From Apostichopus japonicus (Eukaryota; Echinodermata; Holothuroidea; Aspidochirotida; Stichopodidae): DNA of 64,000 nt. Positions 1 through 12,590 of this stretch are shown here, piece after piece. Under the pieces are notes generated by a model that did no database searches, had not been told where the DNA came from, and saw only the letters and a list, made by a program, of their open reading frames with translations. The stretch covers positions 8,527,001 to 8,591,000 of the forward strand of contig NC_092563.1 of assembly GCF_037975245.1 (NCBI RefSeq), written 5' to 3'. Positions within the stretch are counted from its first letter, which is position 1. Each line of letters begins with the position of its first letter. The translations under genes and the position numbers were made by a program.

Positions 1-13
1 GGACGTAAAATGG

Positions 14-95
14 ATGTGTGCCGACAGATTGGCTTCGGTCAGCTTGCGAGTCTATAAGCCTCCATGGCTTCTTTCGCGAGTTCCTGCTTGCGGGA
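14..95. repeat. Short dispersed repeat, inverted partner at 56728-56806
   Basis: The stretch with GGTCAGCTTGCG and GCGAGTTCCTGCTTGC reappears in reverse complement at 56728-56806, immediately left of the second copy of the large duplication. Only this short segment is shared. Its nature (part of a transposon or a local breakpoint repeat) is not clear. Confidence 0.6.
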
Positions 96-103
96 AGATC
101 ACA

Positions 104-143
104 TATACATACATACATACATACATACATACATACATACATT
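104..143. repeat. (ATAC)n microsatellite
   Basis: About ten tetranucleotide units in a row, interrupting the sequence between the short inverted repeat and a Penelope-like terminal fragment. Confidence 0.9.
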
Positions 144-245
144 TAGCATTTGGAGAAGATCTTGCTAGGATCGAAACGTCAGGCAAACTTACTTTTACAC
201 ATTCTCCTACACAGGCTCTATAGTGGATAATCAGTTTGCTAACAG
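144..245 (+). mobile_element. Penelope-like element terminal fragment with hammerhead-like motif
   Basis: This matches, in reverse complement, the left end of the Penelope-like element at 12870-12990, including TTACTTTTACACA and CAGTTTGCTAACAG. It contains a GATC stem-loop followed by GAAACGTC (158-180), the layout of the 3' half of a hammerhead ribozyme. The preceding box reads TTGGAGA rather than CTGANGA, so it is probably decayed. No coding part is attached. Confidence 0.5.
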
Positions 246-1132
246 TTTTATTTTATTTTGACAAATAAATCTATAAGGCTTGATAAATGTTTCCTAATGT
301 ATGTGGTAACTTTTTTGAAAATGCTTTTTGCTCATCATTATTTATAACAATGTACATATTGTTCATCTGCTGAAGTATAATACTGTATATTGTATAGCAT
401 TCACTGGTCTGCTATGACACCATGTAGCCTCACTGTTCATTTCAGGATCTTTCACACCTGTGATTTACTTTGGGGGAGGGAAGGAACTGTTAGACTATGA
501 CATGTATTGGTATAACTTACTGCAGCTTTATCCTTGCTGAGCCAAACAGAATAACGATGTAAACAACAATTTAGTGTGCTGTTTTGCCTGGATTGTTTTA
601 AAATATAAGGGTTATTCCCTGTCAAATCATAAATAGCTGCTGCTGAACCCTCTACAAAAATTACCACCCTCATTGCATGCTTAGAGCACCATTTACTGGG
701 TAGAGTAATAAATGCAGTTAATATAAATTTAATGGTAATCACTTTAACTAACAGTTCAAATTCCTGAACATTCACAAAAGCACCAACTACACAGGTAAGT
801 CAGCTTAAACCTTACAATTGTTCGTAATCCATTTATAAGTTGAGGAAGGTGGAAACCAGGAAGGACCAGCAAAACTCCAGATCCATCTTTCGAAAGAAAC
901 TGTTAGCCTTGCAAACTTCTGAACCGTTATTGCAGTTTCGTCTCAAGCTGTCATAATGATGCACTTTTGACCTTAGAGGATACTTTAATTCTATGAATAC
1001 ATTTATGTGGCGCGCTTACTTTTCTGTAGCAGTGTGAAAATGGCTGGGCTATTTTCTAGTTCGGTTGGGATCCATTTGGATGAGGACAATGGGTGCCACA
1101 AGACTCCTAGCACTAATACACACTGCACATGG
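246..1132. other. No recognisable feature
   Basis: AT-rich sequence without a convincing ORF, exon or named repeat. The longest open frame (452-775, minus) has no domain I recognise and no splice context. Confidence 0.5.
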
Positions 1133-1529
1133 ATGTATTGATTGACATTCATTTTATAGTAGTCATTTAATTAAGTGAATAAAACAAGAAGCAGACAGTA
1201 CGTTGCCGATATTTTTTGTTTATATGACATTGAAATCCGCACAGCGTTGGATTTAATAACCTTGAAGTACAATACCAAGGCTTAAAAACAGGTGGAACAG
1301 TAAACAGATGTTCTGGATTAATAGTACATTCTGTACATACATGTTCTGTACATGTATGTATTGATTGACATTCATTTTATAGTATTCTTTTAATTAAGTG
1401 AACTAAACCAGAAGCAGACAGTAATTGCCGATATTGTTGGTTTATGTGACATTGAAATCCACGCAGTATTGAATTGAAATACCTTCAAGTACAATACCCA
1501 GGCTCAAAAACAGGTGGAACAGCAAAACA
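1133..1529. repeat. Diverged direct tandem duplication, ~222-bp period
   Basis: 1133-1306 and 1356-1529 are two direct copies sharing ATTGATTGACATTCATTTTA, GAAGCAGACAGTA and AAAACAGGTGGAACAG, with scattered substitutions. The spacer holds a GTACATACATG-type palindrome. No coding signal is evident. Confidence 0.8.
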
Positions 1530-2312
1530 GGCAAACACGTGTTTGTTTGTAAAAATCCCAAACTTTGAGGATTTTTATTTACAAATAAGGCAAAATATCC
1601 CCCTGATTTTTTTGTACAAACAAAAAACAATGAGATTGGTTCCACATGATGGGTTTGAGATATTGGATGTCAAAGACAACCACTTTTGTACTATACACCT
1701 TTATAACCTCATAATTTAATATTGAAAAAACTAGAACCCCGAAAATCATATTTATAATTAAAGTAAAATACCTTCACAGCTCTCACAAGGTTACATTGGT
1801 AACAAATTGGCATCAAAACACCTTCCTCATGCTGAATCGCAGCATGAAATAGCGAACAATATACTACATGAAAGCATTGTAATCGTTATGTTGTATTGTG
1901 TGGACTAAACACCTTAACTTCTGAAAGAATCAAGTATCCTGAAACAATAGTTTAGGAGCAATTTATCACTAAAAATATCATTTAGCAAAGAAGACAAAAA
2001 TTGAATATTTTGGCATTTTTAAGTTGATAATACTCCACAAGACATTGCTTGTATAGCCTACTGGGCTAGAGTCTATAGGCTTCTGTCATAGAAAGGTAGT
2101 AGGATGGTATATTGGTGAGAAATCAGACCTCAAAAGTCAAGAAAATGCCAAACTGCCACTAGCTACAAATTGCAAAATTTTAAAGTGTTATAAATCGGCG
2201 AAGTTTGAGGCAATGCAACTGAAATTTCAGAATGTGCTTATTCTATAATGTTCCAAATAAATTTGGTAATTTTTTTAATGAGGTCAACAACACATACTCC
2301 AAAATTTGGGAG
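1530..2312. other. No recognisable feature
   Basis: AT-rich, stop-dense sequence up to the left edge of the large duplicated block. I see no gene, RNA or repeat here. Confidence 0.5.
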
Positions 2313-3539
2313 TCTTGTATGAATATACGCCAAACATGACAGCATCAATAGTTTAAATCGGTACAATATGTAAGATCGTTGCAACGAATGAATGCAGACA
2401 TTTTGGTAACCTCGAAGTGAAGGTTTCTACGGTGATGACGTAGCTTATCCGACCAATCATGAGCGACTATTTACACATTATTGCAAACCTGTTTGGGCCA
2501 ACAAAAGACAACTCTCTTCCCGTGGTAACCCATTCAGACCCTGCAAAAATCCCCCATTAAGATATTTTTGTGATCCAACTAGGACACGCAAGTTATTTCC
2601 TCCATGTCGAAAACAATTTCAGGATTTGGCACTCTCGCAGAACTTCTGTCGGGATACGTCAACTCCATACATAATCTTCACTACACAATACCCTTCTTAT
2701 GTATAGGACACTTCACGACCTGGCGTCTGTGACTAGTCACCTAGGAAAAGAAAAACTATACGTCAAACTGCATTTAAAGGCATATTTAGGCTATAAATTT
2801 GGTCTATAACGAGTGCTACACGCAAGGTTGTACTAAAAGCTGTCGAAGGGAGGGTGGGTGTTGGTGGGGTCGGGTATTCACCCACCGAATCAGCCAGTTG
2901 TATACTTTCTTTCTATTTTTATTTGTAACGTTAAACGAAGAGTCATAATACTTAAATTGATTAATGCTGTTTAGAAAACATCTAAAAAAAAAATTAATCG
3001 AGAAGGGAAATGGTTTGGCTAAACTACGACAAACAAACCTAAATTTCACACACCAAAAGGGAATTAAATAAGTTCAGGTCGAATGTTTTCATGGGGCGCC
3101 CGCTTTTCTGGCTTTGTTTGCGTGTCACACATTTCTTCCTTATTAGAGCTCGCTTACGGATTGGCTAAAGATGCGGTGCTGTGCAGTTATAAACACTCGT
3201 GTCGGTGCCAACGATATGACATTTGCAGTTCAGATCTCATATGTCAAAGTTAAGCTTTCTTCAACATATTCATCTTAAAAGTGAATCCATTAAATGGTAA
3301 GTGAACTATCTTGAGGTTTTCTTCCCTTAGTGCTTTTTCAGTCTATTTGTTTTTCAATGTCAATTCTAAGCATTAAAATGGCTCACAGCCTCAGAAATGG
3401 CATTTGGTAACTTGTTTTACAATAGTTGTTCACAAAGCAACACATACAGTAGAAATGGATCTCTTTTATTATAAGCAAATGGCTTTCTCTGTAAAAAAAG
3501 GCAGTAGGATAGCGTCTAGGTTTGTTTATAACTACACTA

Positions 3540-4240
3540 TTTCATCTATTATGTAGAATTTGAAGCGGTCTTAAATATGAAACTTTATCTGCACTATCAA
3601 TTTCAATTGCATGTATTAGTGTAAAGTAAAATGAATAATATATTTCAGTGACAATGGCTTCAGAACGATTTCCGCTTAGGTTGCTAAAAATACCAAAATA
3701 ATTACCCACTGGAGGGAGTTTACATTTATTGTCTTTATGTGGTTCGTCCAAGATAATTATCATCAATTATTCATGCTAAATACTTCGTACTGCATGATTT
3801 ACATACTGTAACACCATTAAAAGTAAAAGCATCATGACAACAGTGACTCGTATCTTTGGCATGAAAATGATGTTATTTGTTTTCCCTGAGTGGAGGCTGA
3901 CTTTATTACAGTCGCACTATTTCTAAGTTTTCTTTGAGTCTAAGTACCCTTAGCGGGTAAACTGTCTGCAATCATCATCAAACTGGAAAACATTAGTATC
4001 ATCTGCAAAAGGACTAGCAGAAACGTTTGTCATCGCTTTGTGAATAACATTGAACAAGGAAGAGCAGGGATCCCAGGAAGGATCCTTGGGGGACACCGTT
4101 AATAACGTTTAAGTAATTAGAGTAATTAACCTTTACATAAATACATTGCTGTCTGTTGTGTAAATAGCTAGCCAATGTATCATATGCCTTACCACGAACA
4201 CCATAGTGATATAATTCCATTAAAGGGATACATTTTTACC
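3540..4240 (-). pseudogene. Decayed LINE (non-LTR) reverse transcriptase fragment, copy 1
   Basis: On the minus strand, 4014-4220 reads a reverse transcriptase segment with YGVRG, a SYLHNRQQ-like stretch and GVPQGSFLG. That order is typical of the palm region of Jockey/CR1/L2-like LINEs. Further along (3540-3780) broken frames resemble the RT thumb. Stops and frameshifts interrupt it, and the catalytic (F/Y)xDD box is not readable. It lies in the 5' flank of the duplicated gene in antisense orientation. Copy 2 has ~180 bp more of the same element. Confidence 0.7.
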
Positions 4241-4653
4241 GACTTTGGCAACCTTTAGCACATCTGGGTAAATTTTAACTTTGAAATACATTGTTAAAGA
4301 CATGAGATTAACATATCACAGGGACACAAGTGCTGGAATATTTTGTGCACGAACGAAAAGAGCACTTTCCTGATTGCGTGTGTTGTGTGTGTTGTATTCA
4401 CGTATTATTGGTGAGCATTCCAGACACTGTTAAGATGAGCATAAAAAACAAGAACGTAAATATCAATAATCAACACGTCAGGAGTTTGTTGACATATTGC
4501 ACTTCCTGCGAAATAAAATAAGAACAGGAGAGTAAGTTGAAGTATTTTAGAGGTTGTTTTATCAGGTTTGAAATAGTCGAGTCAACTACGTCCGTGTAAA
4601 CGGTATTCTGATTGACAGAGAATAGTTCATACCGAGAGATTTCGGATATCGAA

Positions 4654-4809
4654 ATGTTTTGTTCACGATTAATGTTCGTTGGCTTTGGTCATTCTGTGAA
4701 TTTGAGATCATGCAGCACTAACGATACATTTAATGAAGAAACATTATCTTACCTTCTTACTATTAACAGCAACGAGGAATCAACATGGGCCACCTCTCTT
4801 TTCTTCTAA
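4654..4809 (+). other. Upstream ORF overlapping the gene start (copy 1)
   Basis: An ATG at 4654 opens a 51-codon frame that runs past the main ATG at 4785 in another frame and stops at 4807-4809. Both duplicates keep it unchanged. If transcription starts upstream of 4654 it would compete with the main start. If it starts downstream, it is only 5' flank. The transcription start cannot be seen from sequence. Confidence 0.3.
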
Positions 4810-7800
4810 TCCTGGCTATAGTCTGGTGTGTTGATGGAGCCAAAACATTGCCACAAAAATGTATTTTTGATTGGACAATCGACTGGGATCGCCCATCAAC
4901 CGACTCTTTGCCCGCAGTCTTGCCATTTGAAACTCCTGGAGTGATTGTTTCTGGGGATATCGACATAACTTTTTCTGAATTACTGGAATTCACGGGACTA
5001 TTGTGGAACGCCAGATCGCCGCTAGAGATAACGGGTTTAATTTGCCAGAACTACGGACCTTACATCTATTCAATGATGCCAGACGAGACGTTCCGGGCAG
5101 AATGTAATCAAGTCGTCACAGCGCTCGATAAATCGACCGAGATTGATATTTCCACAGATTGCATAACAATGTTTGAAACATTTCATATTGATAGCGGAAT
5201 CTCTGATCTGGTTAATCAGTATCTAGGTTACAATTACTATTGTCAAACACCTACAGACGATATCATCTTTGACTTTTCAAATGAAGGCTTCGAATGTGGA
5301 CTCCAAGAAATCGCAATCGTGAAAGCCCTCGATATAATCGAAGTGGCTTCGAGGGTAGCATTCGATCTGTTGGATTGGCTTGGACCTTCCCCGTTCTCAG
5401 CTGATGTATACGGGCTCTGCTCCGCATTGAGACTGTTGAGTAATATGCAGATTGATGACATTCTGGGTGAGGTAAAGTCAATTGGTAATTATGTAGGTGC
5501 CGAGGCGCTAGAATTATTCAATACCGTTGACGGTTGTGACTCTCTCAAACAAACTTTGCAGATTATTGATCAGGCGATTTATCCGGACCTGCAGGAGGGA
5601 ATTTGCGATTTCTTTGCCGGTAATCCCTCTCAAGAGGAGTATGAAAGCAAAGCGGATGACATAATTGACAGTATTTTATCAGTTCTAACCGATAGAGAAC
5701 ATTGCATCAATATCGTAAAAGTGTTGACAGAAAATTATCCAATTGAATTATCATTTTTCGAAAATGTCACAGGCTTTGACATTTTCATTAATAGTGAACA
5801 GGAACGTTTCTGTGCCAAAATCAAAGAATCTTTTTCCCGCAGCTCGCAGTACACTCCCTCGCAGTACGTCTTTCCCGAAAATATTGCCATTGATTATTTT
5901 CAATTTACCGAGCCTGGAGAGCTACTACCTAACTTCTATTTTACGAATGCTCTTGACGTGATCGGAGCATTCTTCAGATCTGACACTGTTGCAGATGGCA
6001 TGGGGGTGCTTTGCACTGTGTTTGAGCCTCTTCTGACTGACGAGCTTGGATCTGATGATGTCATTCAAATATGCAAAACGTTCGAAAAGGGCGATAATGT
6101 TGCCATTGAACGGCTATGCAGGGAATTCACTGTTCCGTTGTCATTCTATAACCCACCTCCGACATCATTGAGAGTTCCTACTGTTGACTATGTAATAGTG
6201 ACTGGTGTGGACGCGATGAGGAACTTATTCCAATTAGAAGAATTATCTCCACAAAGTGTCTGTCGAGCTTTGGACAACTTTGCCTCTTCTCCAAACAACC
6301 TACAATCCGTATTTCGTCACATCCTAGATGCGTATATCACAGAACTGCTACCAATAGCAAGCGATATTTGTAACGACTACAACAATGTCATCAACTTCTT
6401 AACAGATGGCCGCGATCAAGAAATTACTGTTGAAGTTACCGATCTAATTTCCAAATACCTTGGATTTGCTAATCGCAACGATCTTTGTAGAATGATTTCT
6501 GATGGCATTGATGAAGAGTCGGGTCGTGCCAAAGACGATTCAACATCATTTTTTGTAGACGAAGCGCTCATGGTCTTTACTAATAAGAAGCGTTGTACTG
6601 AAATAATAGACAGATCTAAAGTTTTCTTCAGAGATGCGACAAGCACAGACGCAGATGAATTTATTAAACTGGTGACTGGTTATGCAACCACAGAAACACT
6701 TTGTGAGTCTGTGACGTCGTCGTTCGCTGATGAATGCTCAGGTGAGTGATAGAAACTGAGCTAGTTTATACGTTAGATGTATGTCAATATCATGATAACT
6801 TTGGAAAGTAGCTTTACAACTCAGTGTTGTGATTACTTGACGATGATTAAACAATCATGGCTAATCTTTATCTCGGCTTATAACTACAGATCACGTCATT
6901 TCCAGCTTTGACGTTGTGGTGATTAATTCAATGACAGCAATATAACAATTTGCTTTGCAAGAGTTCGTCTTAAATCACAATCAAGAACAAACTGTGTGTG
7001 TGGGTACTTTGTTAAAATACTTTCGAAATCACTGGAACATGCGTTGTAATGATAAGTTAATGAAAACAGCTCAGTTCAATCAGATTCAGAACATTTCCCA
7101 AATCACCTTACAAGTAATATTATTTTGTTATGGACTGTTCCCACAGGTACGACAGCTACTCGCATCTACTCTCCTTTTGTGATGTTGGTTATACTCCTTG
7201 CATCTGGTGTGTTGCGCAGTTTTCAGGTAAGTAACACTACACTATGCTTAATAGTTTCTACAGTTATGATGTCTCTGCAAACTTAAAATAATTACATTTA
7301 CTGATGGTTGTACGATTATTTTTTTTCTTCCAATTGAACCAGACTAGAGTATAACTAGATGAAAGCACAATGTAGACTTTAGAAGACTGAGGGACATTTT
7401 TTTCTGCGTATGTATCGTGAAAATAAGTCCTGTACCGGTCTTTACGTATGTTTTTAAAGGCATTGAAGACTCGCCCCAAACCGCGTGCGGCCCTCTGAAA
7501 TAAGTTACATTTCCGTTGCTTGCAAGTGAAGTTTTCTTCTTGTCGCTACAAAATGCAGACAGTAATGAAACGTGACACCTTGTTATCTTTTATCTGGACC
7601 TGAGATCAGGGAGTTCCATAACAACTCCCTGCTGAGATGTCCATCGCTGCTATGTACACTGTGTTGCGGGTATTAACCGTAGCTGCATGTAGCCGTAGCG
7701 CAAGGAAATGTCCATCTATTCTATTAGTTGAGGAAATAACAATAACATTGAAAGGAATCAACTTAGGGATTAGTTTTGACTGACTTACGTAAAGATTAGT

Positions 7801-7936
7801 AAGTTTGTAACAAGCTTAAAGCAGTTAACTATCTAAATAATCCAAATGTATAGGAAAGACTTGTATTATGTATCATTGTTTACAATAAAAATCAAACTTT
7901 TGTATTTATTCTGTACTTTTCTCTTTTCAGATTTAA
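4785..7936 (+). CDS. Secreted GPI-anchor-like cysteine/helix-rich protein, copy 1 (three exons)
   Basis: Proposed CDS: 4785-6741, 7147-7226, 7931-7936, giving 680 residues. The start ATG has a good context (AACATGG) and opens a signal peptide (residues 1-19, SFLLILAIVWCV core, cut near DGA/K). The mature part is acidic, predicted helical, with 20 cysteines mostly in [IL]C-helix settings spaced 20-50 residues apart, and one N-glycosylation site (NVT). Donors CAG/GTGAGT and CAG/GTAAGT and acceptors after CACAG and TTTTCAG keep the frame (phases 1 and 0). Exon 2 encodes a Ser/Gly/Thr stretch, then SPFVMLVILLASGVL, resembling a GPI-attachment signal. Exon 3 adds Ile plus stop. I do not recognise the family and no catalytic motif is visible. 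A short transmembrane anchor is the alternative to GPI. Copy 2 lies at 59640-63137. Confidence 0.85.
7607..7631. repeat. Perfect-arm hairpin in intron 2 (copy 1)
   Basis: CAGGGAGTT and its reverse complement flank a short loop. The same palindromic word forms the ends of the fold-back MITE at 25644-25849, so this may be a remnant or target of that family. It is conserved at 62538-62562. Confidence 0.6.
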
Positions 7937-8351
7937 GCTGAACATTTCTCGGTGTCACTATTTTTGCTGTCGTCACTGTTTACTTGCTTATTTAACTTTG
8001 ATTTTTTACCTGATTATAATATCTACTTTCTTACTACATGTTCTATTGGACGCGAGGCAACTAATAACAGGGATAACCGGAAGAAGGAAGGAGAGGGGGC
8101 CATTACATTTGGTCCTACACCTGATATTGATTAGGCCTAGCTTCTACAAAGACATACGGTATATATAACCTCCAAGCTAACAAGATAGATTCAATCAGAG
8201 ACGGACTTCATAGACGGTTATATGCAACAAACTGTTGTATGCAATTTCTGTGTTATATACGTGTCTAGATATTCCATTTGAGAACAGTATACAACATACG
8301 GTGGCAAAGTGACACATATAAGTGTGTGATAATCACTTGATCACAGTGAAC

Positions 8352-8589
8352 AATAAAGCTAAAAGTATTGAATGATTAAATTAAAAGAAAAGATGATCAA
8401 CTTAAATACAAAAGCGCACCATTTACATTTTTAGATAATTTTTTCAAACCACAAGCCACACTATGACTCATTACGCAGATTTTTAAGTCCATTTTGTTGG
8501 ACGGTTTGGTTAGAGTTCTAGTTTTGGTACACTTTTTAATGTCATTAATTTCATAGTCTTCTCAAAATCTTTGTGAATATTTCAATAAA
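8352..8589 (+). promoter_or_regulatory. Polyadenylation signals of gene copy 1
   Basis: AATAAA occurs at 8352-8357 and 8584-8589, about 420 and 650 bases after the stop codon. Both are present in copy 2. The second is followed by T-rich sequence. Which one is used cannot be told from sequence. Confidence 0.5.
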
Positions 8590-8789
8590 AGTATTTGACT
8601 TTAGGCTGTAGTTTTCAACTTATTTTTAAGTGGCTTTATGCGGTTTTTCTTTGCAGTTTTAATTTTTTGGATCAATACAGAAACCAACAACTAGAGTATC
8701 AGCACTTTTCATTTTTTTTAGTCTTTGTATATCACAACAGGAATTTCACTTCAATATATCATCATGCGTTGTGCGGATTCTCATTGGTA

Positions 8790-9545
8790 TAGGGTGGATG
8801 AAAATGGTGGTATATTATGTATGATGAAGGTGGTATATGGTGGATCATGATGGTGTCATAAGCAGGATGAAGAAGGTGGTGTAGGGTGGATCAAGAATTA
8901 AGATGGTATAGGGTGGATCAAGAAGGTTGTTTAGGTGGATAAAGAAGGTGGTATAGGGTGGATCAAGAAGGTTGTATAACGTTAATCAAGAAATCGGCGT
9001 AAGGTGGATCAAGAGGGTGATATAGAGTGGATCAAGAACGTGATATTAGGTGGATAAAAAAGGTTGTAAAGTGTGGATCAAAAAGGTGGTGTAGGGTGGA
9101 TCAAGAAGTTGGTATAACGTGGATCAATAGGACGGCGTAGGATGGATCAAGAGGGTGATATAGAGTGGATCTAGAAGGTGGTATATGGTGGATCAAGAAG
9201 ATTATATAGTGTTGATCAAAAAGTTTGTATATGGTTGATCAAAAAGGTGGTATAGGGTAAATATTAAAGGTGGTATAGGATGGATCAAGATGGTGGTGTA
9301 GGTGGATCAAGAAGGTGATAAAGAGTGGATCATGAACCTGAGAAAGGGTGGATCAATAAGGTTGTAAAGTGTGGACCAAAAATATGTTGTACGGTGGATC
9401 AACAAGGTCATATAGGTGGATCAAGAAGGTGTTGTAGGGTGGATCAATAAGGTGGTATAGGGTGGATCAACAAGGTGGTATAGGTGGATCAAGAAAGTAG
9501 TGAACGGTGGATCGAAAAGGAGGTATAGGGTAGGTCTAGAAGGTG
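8790..9545. repeat. Minisatellite, ~22-bp GTGGATCAAGAAGGTGGTATA unit
   Basis: About 33 imperfect units of GGTGGATCAAGAAGGTGGTA with single-base length changes. The array starts right after the 3' region of gene copy 1. The same array begins at 63985 in copy 2, so it was part of the duplicated unit or predates it. Confidence 0.93.
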
Positions 9546-9987
9546 CAGGTGTCGAAGAATACATTATGCATTGTGCACAAGGCGGTCTGGGTTATCATGT
9601 ACCGATTCAGTGATCCAACGTCGGCTCTAGGTCACCATAAACGTTGAGCACTTGGCGCCTCGTACGAAACTAGAACCTTTTGCGATCAAGAGGAAACTGC
9701 AACCTTCGGCTCCTCAAAGAGTCGGTATCTTCGACACCTCTGACAAATCGTAGCACCGGTTCCGGGCCAGTAAATCGGAACCTGCCAAAATGACAGAAAA
9801 TTACTATTAGAACCATTGTCTCGTTGGAGACGATCTTTTACCGAAGTGATCGAGAGCTATTTGCGGCCTCACCCGTCCCTTGGAAATTACTCATAATATT
9901 TAACATAATATATTAAATATTGCAATACTCATCTTTACATCATAAAAAAAATAGAATGTTAAATTTATAACATGAAATCGGCTTTAT
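9546..9987. other. No recognisable feature
   Basis: A non-repetitive stretch with somewhat higher GC around 9600-9800. No ORF, RNA or known repeat recognised. Confidence 0.4.
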
Positions 9988-10320
9988 GTACCTCTTTGTT
10001 ATTGCTGTCATATTTACGGTTTTCTTATAGACAGAAACGTGAGAAGACTGGTTAACTGTATTCAAACTTGTTACCATAAACACAATGCAGGTTGATAAAG
10101 CGTGGACGGTAATCACAGTGGTGGTTCCCCAGAAAATTTTGTTCTGTCCCTTTCGTTTTCCTTCTACATGTCCAGAACAAAAGTCATTGCAAGCTTCTGG
10201 TAAGAAATGGTGGTGAGGGAATATTGTAGCTAACCCCCGTTGAACCCGTCTTTATTAGGTTGGTTTTATATTAGCCATTTTTTATCAGTTGCTAAGCAAT
10301 GATTCTCTCTTATGGTTTAA
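9988..10320 (+). repeat. Dispersed direct repeat, copy A
   Basis: About 330 bases match 15800-16133 in the same orientation, including GCGTGGACGGTAATCACAGT and TTGCAAGCTTCTGGTAAGAA. The two copies bracket the Penelope-like element and both minisatellites. This could be a solo-LTR-like or MITE family, or a local duplication. No coding frame. Confidence 0.8.
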
Positions 10321-10439
10321 ATGGAGGTATGAATGAAGGTATGAATGTGTATTTGTGGGTGGGTGTTATGGGTGTATGCGTGCATGTGCGTGAATGTACC
10401 TCTGTGCGTGTGTATTTGGCAATTGCTCGTAATCGCTCT

Positions 10440-10880
10440 AACTTCAGAAGGATAACTGGGGTACATTTCATATTTGGTAGGTAGGTTCCCTGTAGGAAGA
10501 ACTGGTTTGGGATTGTTGTTGGTATTAGTCAAAGGTCCTCTGAGGTCTGCACGGTCAAAGTCTGAAAACATTATTCACACAATATCTCAAGAAGTAGAAG
10601 TTGCAGGACGTTCAAACTTGGTGTGTAGATTACCGTTAGTCAGTAGACGATCTGTAATGCTTTTTTTCAATGAATTTCAAAGGTCATTTGAGGTCAACAG
10701 AGGGAAAAAGTGTGAAAGTCTTGTAAACATGATATCTCAAGGAATGTAGCCTACTCAGTTCTGATATTTGGCATGTGGATTCCCTGTATTTAGTTCAGTG
10801 AACCATGTTGTTTGTGCTGGAGGTCAAAGGTCAGATGTGGTCAACAGAGGGCAATATGTGAAATTATCAAAAGTGCTCTC
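10440..10880 (-). repeat. GGTCA-type tandem repeat (~150-170 bp units)
   Basis: Two to three diverged units each contain AAAGGTC..(T)GAGGTC..CAGAGGG, then ATATCTCAAG and a TGGCATGTGGATT-like word. The same family appears inverted at 53505-53915 and once near 52330. The ORFs here (10317-10749) lie inside the repeat and are not genes. Confidence 0.7.
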
Positions 10881-10902
10881 CAGAACTAGAACATGAAATA
10901 AG

Positions 10903-11814
<912 letters not shown>

Positions 11815-12590
11815 TATCCATGTTATTGTACTCGTACTCATGGTGTTCTACTGATGGTGTTGTACTCCTACCCATGGTGTTGTATTGTATCCTTGCGTCG
11901 TATCTGTACTCAAGGTGTTTTACTTTGCACTCGTGGTGTTGTAATCGCACTCGTGGTGTTGTAACAGACTCACGGTTATGTACTAGTACTCTCGGTGTTG
12001 TACTCATACTCATGTTGTTGTATTGTATCCTTGCGTCGTACTTGTACTCAAGGTGTTGTACTTTGCACTCGTGGTGTTGTACTCGCACTCGTGGTGTTGT
12101 AACAGACTCATATTGTTATACCCGTACACATGATGTTGTACTCGTACTCGTGGTGTTGTATTCATACCCATGGTGTTGTACTCGTTTTAATGGTGTCGTA
12201 TTCATGGTGCTATACTCGATTTCGTGGTTTTATACTCGTACTCATGGTGTTGTACCCGTACTCAGGGTATTGTATTCGCACTCTTGGGTTGTACTCGTGG
12301 TGTTGTACTCGTACTCGTGGTGTCTTACTAGTGGTTTTGTACTCACACTCATGGTGTTGTACTCGTATTCCTGCTGTTGTACCCGTACTCATTGTATTGT
12401 ATTCGCACTCATGGTGTTGTACTCGAGATGTTGTACTCGTACTCGTGGTGTTGTACTCGCACTCGTAGTGTTGTACTCGCACTCGTGGTGTTGTACTCGT
12501 ACTCATTTTGTTGTACTCGCACTCATGGTGTAGTACTCGCACTCATGGTACAGTACTAGTACTCACGATGTTGTACTCATGGCTCTGTTG
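11815..12590. repeat. Minisatellite, 20-bp TGTTGTACTCGCACTCGTGG unit
   Basis: About 38 imperfect units of 20 bases. Because 20 is not a multiple of three, three units make a 20-codon cycle that stays open in several frames. This explains the 237-codon open frame 11820-12533 and the antisense ones. I do not regard them as genes. Confidence 0.93.

Larger units (their letters stand above)
2313..8800 (+). repeat. Segmental duplication, copy 1
   Basis: From TCTTG at 2313 this block aligns in direct orientation with 56881-64000. It includes 5' flank, a LINE fragment, one full three-exon gene, its 3' region and the start of a GTGGATCAAGAAGG minisatellite. Identity is very high in most parts. Relative to copy 2 it lacks about 130 bp near 2715, about 180 bp near 4237 and about 260 bp near 7693. 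The lost piece at 4237 belongs to a LINE reading frame, so copy 1 carries that deletion and copy 2 is ancestral there. Confidence 0.93.

Noticed and set aside
5243-6646. Antisense and alternate-frame ORFs within gene copy 1 (and the matching ones in copy 2)
   Set aside because: Shadows of the main exon. The main frame is longer, has a signal peptide and consistent splice junctions.
7952-8134. 60-codon ORF after the last exon, conserved in copy 2 (63153-63335)
   Set aside because: Lies in the 3' UTR. Conservation is explained by the recent duplication. Its start is TTG-like and there is no signal of coding selection.
8595-8792. 65-codon ORF downstream of the poly(A) signal, also at 63797-63994
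   Set aside because: Duplicated non-coding sequence with no domain, merging into the minisatellite.
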